Assembly: GCF_003337565.1 (NCBI RefSeq)
Contig: NZ_QPJL01000001.1
Coordinates: 478,019 to 542,018 of the forward strand
Direction of reading: 5' to 3'
DNA: 64,000 bases
DNA from: Paracoccus lutimaris
GTDB lineage: Bacteria; Pseudomonadota; Alphaproteobacteria; Rhodobacterales; Rhodobacteraceae
Below the pieces are notes generated by a model that was not told the origin of the DNA, ran no database searches, and saw nothing but the letters and a program-made list of their open reading frames with translations. The position numbers were made by a program, and so were the translations under genes. This document shows, in pieces, positions 30,462-39,374 of the stretch. How positions within the stretch are numbered: position 1 is the first letter of the stretch; the number at the start of each line of letters is the position of its first letter.

Positions 30462-31139
30462 TTAAAGCCCGAGCTGCCGGGCGAAGGCACGCACCTCGCC
30501 CTCATCCCCCGCCGCGACCGAGCGCAGCAGCATCGCCTGCGAGCGCAGGATCGGCTCGGAGCCGATGATCTTCAGGTGATTGGCGCGAAGTGTCTCGCCC
30601 GATGAGGTGATATCGGCAATGGCCTCGGCGGTCAGGTTCGCGACCGTGCCCTCGGTCGCGCCCTGACTGTCGACCAGCTGGTAATCCGCGACCTCTTCCT
30701 CCGACAGCCACGCCCTTACCAGACGGTGGTATTTCGTCGCGATGCGCAGACGAAAGCCATGCTCGGCGCGGAAATCGCGGGCGATGGTGGCGAAATCGTC
30801 CAGCGTCTCGCAATCGCTCCAACAGGCGGGGACGGCCAGGATCAGGTCGGCATGGCCGAAGCCCATCGGGGCCAGTTCCTCGACATGGCTGCGCCAGCCG
30901 GCCAGCTTTTCGCGGATCAGGTCGGTCCCGGTCACGCCCAGATGGATGCGGCCCGCCTGCAATTCGCGCGGGATTTCACCCGCGGACAGCAGGATCAGCG
31001 AGACATTTTCGGCCCCTTCGACCCGGCCGGCATATTCCCGGTCCGAGCCCGCGCGCGAAAGCCGCACACCACGGGCGGCGAACCAGTCGAAGCACTGTTC
31101 CATCAGCCGCCCCTTGGACGGCACGCCAAGGCGGATCAT
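30462..31139 (-). CDS. hisG: ATP phosphoribosyltransferase, short-form catalytic subunit
   Basis: 225 residues, the short HisG that needs HisZ. It begins [20 protein letters not shown] and carries LGVTGTDLIREK, and VDSQGATEGTVANLTAEAIA in the PRPP-binding region. It joins ATP and PRPP in the first step of histidine synthesis. The start overlaps the hisZ stop by 4 bases (ATGA); last gene of the hisS-hisZ-hisG operon. Confidence 0.96.
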   Translation of the reverse strand: MIRLGVPSKGRLMEQCFDWFAARGVRLSRAGSDREYAGRVEGAENVSLILLSAGEIPRELQAGRIHLGVTGTDLIREKLAGWRSHVEELAPMGFGHADLILAVPACWSDCETLDDFATIARDFRAEHGFRLRIATKYHRLVRAWLSEEEVADYQLVDSQGATEGTVANLTAEAIADITSSGETLRANHLKIIGSEPILRSQAMLLRSVAAGDEGEVRAFARQLGL

Positions 31140-32203
31140 CTCAGGCCCCCAAGTTCATGGACAAGGCCGGGGCGGATGATGCCGCCGACCGCCGGGATGG
31201 CACGGCCCTGCGCCTGTCCCAGCACCGCCGCCAGCGCGTCATAGCGCCCGCCCGAGGCCACCGGCGGCCAGTCGGCCCGGCCCGGCGCGGTAAAGCTGAA
31301 AGTCATGCCGTCGTAATATTCCATCGTGTGGCGGCCGTGGCTGGCGTCGAAATGGATCGCGCCCACATCCACGCCGCGATCCGACAGAAGCGCAAGGTTG
31401 CGGTCCAGCCGCTCCACGGCCTCGGCGATATCGGGGATCTCGGCGGTCATGGCGCGCAACTGCCGCAGTGCCTCGGGCGCGGGGGCCTGAATGGCGAAAA
31501 GCCGCTCAAGCCGCGCGACCCATTCCGGCGCCAGCGGCGCCTCCAGCGCGTCGGCCTGCAGGCGGTCGATGCGGGCCTGCATCTCTTGCGGGCTGCGCAG
31601 TCCGGTCCAGAGCGCCGACGTCTCGGCAAAGTTGCGCGGTGCGGGCGCGGCGGCAAATCGCGCGAGCAGTCGGGCAAAGCGCCTGGGCCGCCAGACATGA
31701 TGCAAAAGCGCCGCGCGGCGTGCATCGGATACCGGCAGCGCGCGCACCGCATCCATCACCAGATCCATGTCGCCCATCGTGGCCTGCAGGCCCAGCGGCG
31801 CAAGGATGCTGTGAAACAGCGCGAACACCTCGGCATCGGCGCCGCTGTCGCGGGCGAAAAGCTCGAACCCCGCCTGCAGATATTCGTTGTCGCGGGGATG
31901 TTCGGGTTGCGTCTCGCCGTGATCCTGCTTGCGGAAGATCTCGCCCAGATAGCAATAGCGCGCCGGTTCGGCCCCATTCGCCATATGCATCTGCACGACC
32001 GGCACGGTGAAATCGGGACGCAGCATCACCTCGCCCCGGATCGGGTCCTGGGTGACATAGGCGCGGGCGCGGATATCCTCGCCGTAAAGGTCCAGAAGAG
32101 TTTCGGCGGGCAACAGGATATCGGGCGCGACCTCGATCGCACCGGCGGCGCGAAAGGCGGCAAGGATCTGCTGGCCGATGGCCTGTTTCGCGGGCTTGCT
32201 CAT
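31136..32203 (-). CDS. hisZ: ATP phosphoribosyltransferase regulatory subunit
   Basis: 355 residues from ATG 32203, which overlaps the hisS stop by 4 bases. It resembles the catalytic core of histidyl-tRNA synthetase ([30 protein letters not shown]) but lacks the anticodon-binding domain, as expected for HisZ. It assembles with short HisG into a hetero-octamer and mediates histidine feedback. Confidence 0.95.
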   Translation of the reverse strand: MSKPAKQAIGQQILAAFRAAGAIEVAPDILLPAETLLDLYGEDIRARAYVTQDPIRGEVMLRPDFTVPVVQMHMANGAEPARYCYLGEIFRKQDHGETQPEHPRDNEYLQAGFELFARDSGADAEVFALFHSILAPLGLQATMGDMDLVMDAVRALPVSDARRAALLHHVWRPRRFARLLARFAAAPAPRNFAETSALWTGLRSPQEMQARIDRLQADALEAPLAPEWVARLERLFAIQAPAPEALRQLRAMTAEIPDIAEAVERLDRNLALLSDRGVDVGAIHFDASHGRHTMEYYDGMTFSFTAPGRADWPPVASGGRYDALAAVLGQAQGRAIPAVGGIIRPGLVHELGGLR

Positions 32204-33684
32204 CCCAGGATACGCCGCACTTCCGCCACAATATCCGCGCGGGCGACCTCGGTCTGCGCGGGCTGGGCCTTCCATTCCTCGTGGCTGGCCTCGGCGGCGA
32301 TCCGGGCGCCAAGGATCAGGTCCTTGACCTGCACGACGCCGCGCGCGGCCTCGTCACCGCCCTGGATGATGGCGACGGGGGCGCTGCGCTTATCGGCATA
32401 TTTCAACTGGTTGCCGAAGTTCTTGGGGTTGCCCAGATAGACCTCGGCGCGGATGCCGGCGGTGCGCAGCTCGGCCGCCATGGCCTGATATTCGCCCATG
32501 CGGTCGCGATCCATGACGGTGACGATGACGGGGCCGGGATCCGTGCCGCCCATCAGCCCCTTGGCGCGCAGCGCTGCCAGAAGCCGGTCGACACCGATGG
32601 AGACGCCGGTCGCCGGCACCTTCTGGCCGGTGAAGCGCTCGACCAGACCGTCATAGCGTCCGCCCCCGGCGACCGAGCCGAACTGGCGCTTGCGGCCTTT
32701 CTCGTCGAGGATTTCAAAGGTCAGCTCGGCCTCGAAGACCGGGCCGGTGTAATAGCCAAGGCCGCGCACGATCGAGGGGTCGATCACGGCGCGATCCTCG
32801 CCCACGCCCATGGCGGCCAGCATGTCCGCGATCTGGGCGAGTTCCTCGACCCCCTCGGCGCCGGTCTCTGATCCGCCGACTGCGGCGCGCAGGTTCATCA
32901 GCGTCGCGGCATTGTCCGCGCCTTTCGAGGTCAGGAAGGCGATGACCGGATCGGCCTGTTCGGGACGCAGTCCCACACCCTCGATCATGGCGCCGGATTC
33001 GTCCTTGCGGCCCACGGTCAGAAGCTGGCGCACGCCCGCCTCGCCGACCTTGTCGAACTTGTCGATGGTGCGCAGGACGTCATCGGCGGGCTTGCCCTCG
33101 GCCACGCCCATGGCGTCAAGGATGCCGTTCAGGACCTTGCGGTTGTTGATGCGAATGAGGTAGTCGCCGCGCTGGATGCCGGCATGCTCCAGCGCCGCCG
33201 CCAGCATGGCGCAGATTTCCGCATCCGCCGCCACCGAGGCGCTGCCCACAGTATCGGCATCGCATTGATAGAATTGCCGGAAACGTCCCGGCCCCGGCTT
33301 TTCATTGCGCCAGACCGGGCCCATCGCATAACGGCGATAGGGCGCCGGCAGGTCGTTGCGAAACTGCGCCGCGACACGGGCCAAAGGCGCGGTCAGGTCA
33401 TAGCGCAGGGCCAGCCAGTCGCCTGCGCCGCCCCCCGGCACTTCGGCCTCTTGCCAGGCGAAGACGCCGGCATTCGGGCGGTCCACATCGGGCAGGAATT
33501 TCCCCAGTGCCTCGACCGTCTCGACAGCGCTGGTTTCCAGGGGATCGAAGCCATGGCGGTGATAGATCTCGGCGATGCGGTCGAGCATCTGCTTGCGTTC
33601 GGTCACATCCGCGCCGAAATAGTCACGAAACCCCTTGGGCGTCTCGGCCTTGGGTCGGAGCTGTTTTTTCTGATCTTTCGCCAT
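32200..33684 (-). CDS. hisS: Histidyl-tRNA synthetase
   Basis: 494 residues. Class II motifs are present: [16 protein letters not shown] near the N-terminus, [32 protein letters not shown] (motif 2) and [12 protein letters not shown]; a C-terminal anticodon-binding domain ([18 protein letters not shown]...) follows. It charges tRNA-His. It leads the hisS-hisZ-hisG operon and is divergent from slyX. Confidence 0.96.
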   Translation of the reverse strand: MAKDQKKQLRPKAETPKGFRDYFGADVTERKQMLDRIAEIYHRHGFDPLETSAVETVEALGKFLPDVDRPNAGVFAWQEAEVPGGGAGDWLALRYDLTAPLARVAAQFRNDLPAPYRRYAMGPVWRNEKPGPGRFRQFYQCDADTVGSASVAADAEICAMLAAALEHAGIQRGDYLIRINNRKVLNGILDAMGVAEGKPADDVLRTIDKFDKVGEAGVRQLLTVGRKDESGAMIEGVGLRPEQADPVIAFLTSKGADNAATLMNLRAAVGGSETGAEGVEELAQIADMLAAMGVGEDRAVIDPSIVRGLGYYTGPVFEAELTFEILDEKGRKRQFGSVAGGGRYDGLVERFTGQKVPATGVSIGVDRLLAALRAKGLMGGTDPGPVIVTVMDRDRMGEYQAMAAELRTAGIRAEVYLGNPKNFGNQLKYADKRSAPVAIIQGGDEAARGVVQVKDLILGARIAAEASHEEWKAQPAQTEVARADIVAEVRRILG

Positions 33685-33732
33685 GGTCTGCCTCGGGCTG
33701 GTCCATGCGGGGGTCTAACGGATGGAGGATGC

Positions 33733-33957
33733 ATGGACAAGCAGGGGAACCGAGAGGCCGAGCGGATCCTGCGGCTGGAAGAGGCGGTCGCGCATCTGAC
33801 GCGGGTCACGGATGATCTGTCGGCCATCGTCGCGCGGCAGGAAGGCGAGATCCTACGGCTGGCGCGGCGCGTGGGTGCGCTGATGGAGCGTGAGGCCGAG
33901 CGCGAGGTCGAGGGCGGCACGATTCCGCTGGCGGATCAGCGGCCGCCGCATTGGTAA
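33733..33957 (+). CDS. slyX: SlyX family protein
   Basis: 74 residues from ATG 33733 with GATGGAGGAT upstream. Nearly all is a charged coiled coil (ERILRLEEAVAHLTRVTDDL...VARQEGEILRLARRV) with the family C-terminal PPHW (here LADQRPPHW). Function unknown; divergent from hisS by 48 bases. Confidence 0.88.
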   Translation: MDKQGNREAERILRLEEAVAHLTRVTDDLSAIVARQEGEILRLARRVGALMEREAEREVEGGTIPLADQRPPHW

Positions 33958-33967
33958 GGATATTGAC

Positions 33968-34034
33968 AGGGTGAGGGGCGCTGCCCCTCGCCCCTGCGGG
34001 GCTCACCCCGGGATATTTTCACATGAAAGATGAG
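33968..34034 (-). repeat. Gene-end repeat, copy D, with clover-like GC structure
   Basis: On the minus strand it follows the DUF4177 stop at once: CATCTTTCATGTGAAAATAT then CCCGGGG. Its GC part (33969-34008) can fold as an outer stem GGGTGA/TCACCC enclosing two adjacent hairpins, GGGGC-GCT-GCCCC and GCCCC-TGC-GGGGC. It sits between convergent slyX and DUF4177 genes. Confidence 0.75.
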
Positions 34035-34035
34035 G

Positions 34036-34497
34036 TCAGCGGCTGGCGGGGCCGAGGCGCGGACCGCTGGGGATCGCGGGTTCGGGTGCGGTCAGGGTAG
34101 GCTCGACGCTGCGGGGGCGGATGGCGGTTTCCTCGGGCCTCGAGGTTGCGCGCATGGGGGCGCTGAAGGGGCTTTTTGCAGCCGCTTCCGGGGCTTCGGG
34201 CTGGGTTGCGGGCATCGGCTCGGTCCGGGCGGGGGCCGCGTTCACCGGCTCGGATTTCGCGGTGGCGAGGGCGCGGCGGAAAACCAGAACGTTGTGATAG
34301 ACAGTCGTGCGGCTGGTCAGGCCCGAGCGTTCCTCGGCGGGGAGGGTTTCGGCGCGGACATAATCCCAGCCGTCACGGGCCATCTCGTTCAGCGTATCGG
34401 TGAGGGTCGCGGCAAAGCGCTCGATCCCGGTCTTGGCGCCCTTGGTCTTTTCGCCGCGCGCCGGGGCGGGAATGACGGTATATTCGTAGCTGCTCAT
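34036..34497 (-). CDS. DUF4177 domain protein with Pro/Ala-rich tail
   Basis: 153 residues. The N-terminal 75 or so residues fit DUF4177 (MSSYEYTVIPAPARG...LNEMARDGWDYVRAETLP...VFRR), a small domain of unknown function. The remaining half is low-complexity Pro/Ala/Glu and probably disordered. It stands alone, convergent with slyX. Confidence 0.85.
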   Translation of the reverse strand: MSSYEYTVIPAPARGEKTKGAKTGIERFAATLTDTLNEMARDGWDYVRAETLPAEERSGLTSRTTVYHNVLVFRRALATAKSEPVNAAPARTEPMPATQPEAPEAAAKSPFSAPMRATSRPEETAIRPRSVEPTLTAPEPAIPSGPRLGPASR

Positions 34498-34646
34498 GCG
34501 TCTGCCTTTCGTTTGGCGCAGAGGTTAGGCGAGATGCCGGGGCAAGGAAAGTGGCGCGAAACGGCTGCGCGCCTCGCAAGGGTGCACAAGTTCGGGAGCC
34601 ATGCGCAGAAAACGCGGAAAATGCGGGGCGCATCCATAGAGCCGGA

Positions 34647-35153
34647 TCAGCGCCGGGTGATGCCCTCAAGCGGCGGCGGCGGGACCGGCCGGGTCACGAG
34701 ATGGCTTTTGCGCTTTTCGTAAAAGGCGTTGCCCCCCGCCGTCAGGACGTAATGCATGTTGTCATAGGAAAAGCGATGCCCGGCGGCGTGGAAGAACTGC
34801 GCATTGCCAATCATGGGATGGCGTTCTCCGCGCAGGACGGCGCGGGCAGCCTCGCGCACCTCGGGCATGGCCTTGGAGTTCATCTTGCGGGTCATGATGC
34901 CGGGCGCGAATTGCCGTTTCTGGGCGACCACGCCGCAGACGGTGTTCGGAAACTGGTCGGAGGCCACGCGGTTCATCACCACGCTGCCCACGGCGATCAT
35001 GCCATCGCGGCTGGAACGGTGGGATTCGAAGAACATCGCCCGCTCCATGCATTCCTGCGGTGAATGCCGGCCCGAAAATCCGCAGCCAGCAAGGGTGGCG
35101 AGCAGCAGGCCAAGCGCGGCGATCATGGGCAAACGTGGGATCGGAGGGATCAT
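34647..35153 (-). CDS. Lipoprotein cell-wall hydrolase (SleB/Hydrolase_2 family)
   Basis: 168 residues from ATG 35153 (AAAGGACC upstream). A lipobox LATLAGC places the lipidated Cys near residue 24. The Hydrolase_2 domain shows CMERAMFFESHRSSRDGMIA followed by VGSVVMNR, with the catalytic Glu in the FES segment, and a C-terminal AGHRFSYDNMHYVLTAGGNAFY. The family hydrolyses peptidoglycan as lytic transglycosylase-like enzymes. Probably envelope-anchored. Confidence 0.88.
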   Translation of the reverse strand: MIPPIPRLPMIAALGLLLATLAGCGFSGRHSPQECMERAMFFESHRSSRDGMIAVGSVVMNRVASDQFPNTVCGVVAQKRQFAPGIMTRKMNSKAMPEVREAARAVLRGERHPMIGNAQFFHAAGHRFSYDNMHYVLTAGGNAFYEKRKSHLVTRPVPPPPLEGITRR

Positions 35154-35177
35154 GCTTGGTCCTTTCTGTCTGGGAGT

Positions 35178-35197
35178 GGTGCGTGCGAGCACGCACC
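35178..35197. repeat. REP-like palindrome
   Basis: GGTGCGTGC-GA-GCACGCACC: perfect 9-bp arms with a 2-base spacer, followed by CTACGC and a second GC-alternating stretch (GGGTGCGCGCACGCGCC). It lies between gatB and the cell-wall hydrolase gene. I recall similar GTGCGTGC palindromes scattered in Rhodobacteraceae genomes. Confidence 0.6.
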
Positions 35198-35230
35198 CTA
35201 CGCTTGGGGGTGCGCGCACGCGCCTTCAGG

Positions 35231-36745
35231 TCAAAGGCCCAGCTTCTTGCCGACCAGATCCTGCACGGCGGCGGGGTTCGCTTTGCCGCCGGTAGCCTTC
35301 AGCACCTGACCGACGAACCAGCCCGCAAGCTTGGGGTTGGCCTTGGCCTTTTCTACCTGCGCGGGGTTCGCGGCGATGATCTCGTCCACGGCGGCCTCGA
35401 TGGCGCCAAGGTCGGTGACCTGTTTCATGCCGCGCGCCTCGACGATCTGGGCCGGGTCGCCGCCCTCGGTCCAGAGGATCTCGAACAGGTCCTTGGCGAT
35501 CTTGCCCGAGATCGCGCCCGAGGCGATCAGGTCGATCACGCCGCCCAGTTGGGCTGCGGAAATCGGCGAGGTCTCGATGGTCAGGCCCTCTTTGTTCAGG
35601 CGGCCGAACAGCTCGTTGATGACCCAGTTCGCGGCCTGCTTGCCGTCGCGGCCCTGTGCCACGGCCTCGAAATAGTCGGCATTCTCGACCTCGGCGGTCA
35701 GCACGCCCGCGTCATACTCCGACAGGCCCAAGGCCTCGACAAAGCGGGCTTTCTTGGCATCCGGCAGTTCGGGCATGTCGGCGGCGATACCGTCCACCCA
35801 AGCCTGTTCGATTTCCAGGGGCAGCAGGTCGGGATCGGGGAAGTAGCGGTAGTCGTGGGCTTCTTCTTTCGAGCGCATCGAACGGGTTTCGCCGCGATCC
35901 GGATCGTAAAGGCGGGTTTCCTGCACGACCTTGCCGCCATCCTCGACGATGGCGATCTGGCGGCGGGCCTCATAGTCGATGGCGGCTTGGATGAAGCGCA
36001 GCGAGTTCATGTTCTTGATCTCGCAACGGGTGCCGAGATGGCTGAAATCGCCGGTTTCCTGATAACGCTCATAGGCGCCGGGCGGGCAGATCGAGACGTT
36101 GACGTCGGCGCGCAGGTTGCCGTTCTGCATATTGCCGTCGCAGGTGCCCAGATAGCGCATGATCTGGCGCAGTTTCGCGACATAGGCGGCGGCTTCCTCG
36201 GGGCCGCGGATGTCGGGGCGGCTGACGATCTCCATCAGCGCGACGCCGGTGCGGTTCAGGTCCACAAAGGACATGTTGGGGTCCATGTCATGGATCGACT
36301 TTCCCGCGTCCTGCTCCAGATGGATGCGTTCGATGCGCACGCGGCGGGCGATGCCGGGGCCCATGTCCACGATCACCTCGCCCTCGCCCACGATGGGGTG
36401 GTAAAGCTGGCTGATCTGATAGCCCTGCGGCAGGTCGGGATAGAAATAGTTCTTGCGGTCAAAGGCCGAGCGCAGGTTGATCGCAGCCTTGATCCCAAGG
36501 CCGGTCTTGACCGCCTGCGCCACGCAGAATTCGTTGATCACCGGCAGCATACCCGGCATGGCGGCATCAACGAAGGCCACATGGCTGTTGGGTTCCGCGC
36601 CGAAACCGGTCGAGGCGCCGGAAAACAGCTTGGCGTTCGAGGCGACCTGGGCATGAACCTCCAGCCCGATGACCAGTTCCCAGTCCTGCTTCGCACCCTG
36701 AATGACTTTGGGTTCGGGGGCGGTATAGGTCAGATGGTCAAGCAT
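35231..36745 (-). CDS. gatB: Asp-tRNA(Asn)/Glu-tRNA(Gln) amidotransferase subunit B
   Basis: 504 residues. Motifs: [13 protein letters not shown] at the N-terminus, [31 protein letters not shown] and a C-terminal helical YqeY-like tail ending GKKLGL. GatB binds the mischarged tRNA and activates it for transamidation in the GatCAB complex. The gene is alone here; gatA and gatC are not in the window. Confidence 0.96.
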   Translation of the reverse strand: MLDHLTYTAPEPKVIQGAKQDWELVIGLEVHAQVASNAKLFSGASTGFGAEPNSHVAFVDAAMPGMLPVINEFCVAQAVKTGLGIKAAINLRSAFDRKNYFYPDLPQGYQISQLYHPIVGEGEVIVDMGPGIARRVRIERIHLEQDAGKSIHDMDPNMSFVDLNRTGVALMEIVSRPDIRGPEEAAAYVAKLRQIMRYLGTCDGNMQNGNLRADVNVSICPPGAYERYQETGDFSHLGTRCEIKNMNSLRFIQAAIDYEARRQIAIVEDGGKVVQETRLYDPDRGETRSMRSKEEAHDYRYFPDPDLLPLEIEQAWVDGIAADMPELPDAKKARFVEALGLSEYDAGVLTAEVENADYFEAVAQGRDGKQAANWVINELFGRLNKEGLTIETSPISAAQLGGVIDLIASGAISGKIAKDLFEILWTEGGDPAQIVEARGMKQVTDLGAIEAAVDEIIAANPAQVEKAKANPKLAGWFVGQVLKATGGKANPAAVQDLVGKKLGL

Positions 36746-36828
36746 GGCATTTCCCTTGGCAAGATTGCCTGTCTTTTAGGGGCTACGCGCCGGGCGGGCA
36801 AGGGTCGCGCACAGGGAGCGCCGCGAGG

Positions 36829-37350
36829 CTACAGCTTCATGCCCCGGCTGATTTCCTCAAGCGCGTCGCGCTGGCGCGGGCTTAACCCGCCGCCAGCCTG
36901 CCCGACATCGTTCAGGACCGCCAGCAGCGGCTGAAAGCCCGCCTTGTCAAGCTGGTACAGGCGTTTGGTCAGGCGCGGAATGGCGGTCTGCGCTCCCTTG
37001 CATTCGCTGACCAGCCAGCGACCGACGATCATCAGCTCTTCGGCACGGGTCTGGGTTTCATGGCAATTGCGCGCGATGGAATCGGTCAGCACGCGCTGCT
37101 GCTCGGCCGTTGGCAGCGAGGACAGCTCAAGAAAGGCAATGCCAAGGCCGGCAATGGCCAATGCGGGTTCATCGACGCTTTCGACCGGATGCAGGTTCAG
37201 GCGGCGATTGAAGCCAAGGCGGCGCGCGGCGGCAACGACATCGCCCGCCATCTCGGCCAGATCGCGCGACACCTGCGCCGCCGCGCGGATGCGCCAGGCC
37301 CAGACCCCGGCAGCCATGACCAGTCCCAGAAACGCGATAATGAACGGCAT
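36829..37350 (-). CDS. Hypothetical membrane-anchored protein
   Basis: 173 residues from ATG 37350 (GAAAG-rich upstream). One N-terminal transmembrane helix (MPFIIAFLGLVMAAGVWAW) is followed by a helical cytoplasmic domain with conserved-looking NRRLNLHPVESVDEPALAIA and RLTKRLYQLDKAGFQPLLAV. I do not recognise a family. It is 68 bases downstream of the CPA2 antiporter gene on the same strand. Confidence 0.75.
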   Translation of the reverse strand: MPFIIAFLGLVMAAGVWAWRIRAAAQVSRDLAEMAGDVVAAARRLGFNRRLNLHPVESVDEPALAIAGLGIAFLELSSLPTAEQQRVLTDSIARNCHETQTRAEELMIVGRWLVSECKGAQTAIPRLTKRLYQLDKAGFQPLLAVLNDVGQAGGGLSPRQRDALEEISRGMKL

Positions 37351-37418
37351 GACTTTTCTTTCCTCGTGAACAATTCCGCGATCAACGCCACGAAAGCTAG
37401 CGGTCACGCGGGATCAGG

Positions 37419-39374
37419 TCAATCGGACCAGCCGCGCCCGCCGGGGCGTCCCGGCCGTTCCTGGCGGGTCGGCTGGGTCAGCCCGTGTTCGGGGGCCTCG
37501 TCATCATCGTCACCCGGGTCGTCGACGACTGGCCCGGCGCTGGGACCATGCGAAAAGCGCTCGACCAGCGCGGCCTCGAGCTGACTGTTGAGATTGCGGC
37601 TGAGCTGGACGTAATCGGGGTTTTCGTCCAGCGGCACGCCGGGCTTCCAGACCTCGGCCAGTTGCCGCAGATGGGCGCGGTCCATGCGGTAATAGATACG
37701 CTCAAGCTCCGAGGCCTCATAGGGCGACAGGCCCGCCTGTTCCAGCACATAGCGCCCGGCGCGCAGCGAGCTGTCAAAGGCCTCGCGCACGATGTGATCG
37801 GCACCGGCATCGTAAAGCTGGAACACGTTCACCCGGTCACGGGCGCGGGAAATGACGATGATGTCGGGGCGCTTTTCCTTGGCATAGCGCACAAGGCGCA
37901 GGTTCGCCTCGGGGTCGTCAAGGGCCGCGACCAGCACCTGCGCCTTGTCGAGGCCGGCGGCGGCCAGAATCTCGGGGCGGGTGGGGTCGCCGAAATAGCC
38001 CTTGAAGCCGAAACGGCGCATGAGCTGGATCACCTCAAGGTCGTAATCCAGAACCGTGGTCTGAAAGCCCGACATGGTGACAAGGCGGTTCACCACCTGC
38101 CCGAAGCGCCCGACGCCGGCGATGATGATGGGCTGCTGTTCCTCGATCACGTCGGGGATGTCGGCGGCGCGTTCCTCGGCCAGACGGCGCGAGATGTAAT
38201 CCGACAGGATGAAAAGCAAGGGCGTGGCCAGCATCGACAGCGCGATGACCAGCAAAAAGCCCTGCGCCAGGGCGCGCGGCAGGATCGCCAGCGACACCGC
38301 ATAGGACAAAAGGACAAAGCCGAATTCGCCCGCCTGCGCCAGGGACAGCGTGAACAGCGTCCTGTCCCTGCCCTGCAATCCGGTGACGCGGGCGATGCCA
38401 TGCAGGATCGCGGCCTTGATGGCGATCAGGACGATGGTGATGCCCATCACCGTCACCGGCCGCTCGAACAGGATCTGGAAATTCATCCCGGCGCCGACGG
38501 TGATGAAGAACAGCCCCAGAAGCAGGCCCTTGAAGGGGGCGATCTGACCTTCGAGATTGTGGCGGAACTCGGACCCGGCCAGCATGACGCCGGCCAGGAA
38601 GGTGCCAAGCGCGGGCGAGAGGCCAACCGATTCCATCAGCGAGGCGATGCCCACCACGATCAGCAGCGCCAGCGCGGTGTCCAGCTCATTCAGGCGCGCG
38701 GCATGGACATAGCGAAACAGCGGCCGGATCAGGTATTGGCCGATCAGGATGACGGCGGCGACCGCGCCCAGCGTCACCAGCGCCGCCCCCCAGCCGGGCA
38801 GGCTGTGCATGAAATCGGCGCCGCCATGGGCGTCGCCCTCGGCCCCCGGAACGACGCGCGTGGCCAGAAGCGGCATCAGCGCGATCATCGGGATCACCGC
38901 GATATCCTGCGTCAGCAGCACCGCGAATGCGCTGCGCCCGCCCGCCGTCTGCATCAGCTGCTTTTCCGACAGGGTCTGCAGGACGATGGCGGTCGAGCTC
39001 AAGGACAGGATCATTCCCAGCGTGATCGCGATCTGCCAGCTTTGGTTCAGCGCCACGCAAACCAGCGTCAGTGCCGCCACCGTGCCCAGGATCTGCATCC
39101 CGGCCAGCCCGATCAGGCGCTTGCGCATCTGCCACAGCGTCCTCGGCTCAAGCTCAAGCCCGATCAGGAACAGCATCATCACCACGCCGAATTCGGCGAA
39201 ATGCTGCAGGTCCGCCATCTCGCCTTCGCTGCCCGCCAGCCCCAGGACCGGACCGATCAGGATGCCGGCGACCAGATAGCCCAGCACCGATCCCAGCCCC
39301 ATCCGTGCCGATAGCGGCACCGCGATGATCATGGTCGTCAGGTAGATGGTGGCGACCAGCAGGAAGGATTCCAT
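37419..39374 (-). CDS. CPA2-family cation:proton antiporter (Kef type) with TrkA-N domain
   Basis: 651 residues. The first 385 or so form about 12 transmembrane helices of a Na+/H+-exchanger fold (LSSTAIVLQTL and LTQDIAVIPMIALMPLL are typical). A Rossmann TrkA-N domain follows, with IIIAGVGRFGQVVNRL as its nucleotide loop, then an acidic tail. Kef proteins exchange K+ for H+ and are gated by nucleotides or glutathione adducts. Its ATG overlaps the TGA of the 1094-residue gene upstream (TGATG), so the two are co-translated. Confidence 0.92.
   Translation of the reverse strand: MESFLLVATIYLTTMIIAVPLSARMGLGSVLGYLVAGILIGPVLGLAGSEGEMADLQHFAEFGVVMMLFLIGLELEPRTLWQMRKRLIGLAGMQILGTVAALTLVCVALNQSWQIAITLGMILSLSSTAIVLQTLSEKQLMQTAGGRSAFAVLLTQDIAVIPMIALMPLLATRVVPGAEGDAHGGADFMHSLPGWGAALVTLGAVAAVILIGQYLIRPLFRYVHAARLNELDTALALLIVVGIASLMESVGLSPALGTFLAGVMLAGSEFRHNLEGQIAPFKGLLLGLFFITVGAGMNFQILFERPVTVMGITIVLIAIKAAILHGIARVTGLQGRDRTLFTLSLAQAGEFGFVLLSYAVSLAILPRALAQGFLLVIALSMLATPLLFILSDYISRRLAEERAADIPDVIEEQQPIIIAGVGRFGQVVNRLVTMSGFQTTVLDYDLEVIQLMRRFGFKGYFGDPTRPEILAAAGLDKAQVLVAALDDPEANLRLVRYAKEKRPDIIVISRARDRVNVFQLYDAGADHIVREAFDSSLRAGRYVLEQAGLSPYEASELERIYYRMDRAHLRQLAEVWKPGVPLDENPDYVQLSRNLNSQLEAALVERFSHGPSAGPVVDDPGDDDDEAPEHGLTQPTRQERPGRPGGRGWSD

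Noticed and set aside
35060..39314. Long plus-strand open frames opposite gatB and the CPA2 antiporter gene
   Set aside because: Shadow frames; the minus-strand products are full-length known proteins.
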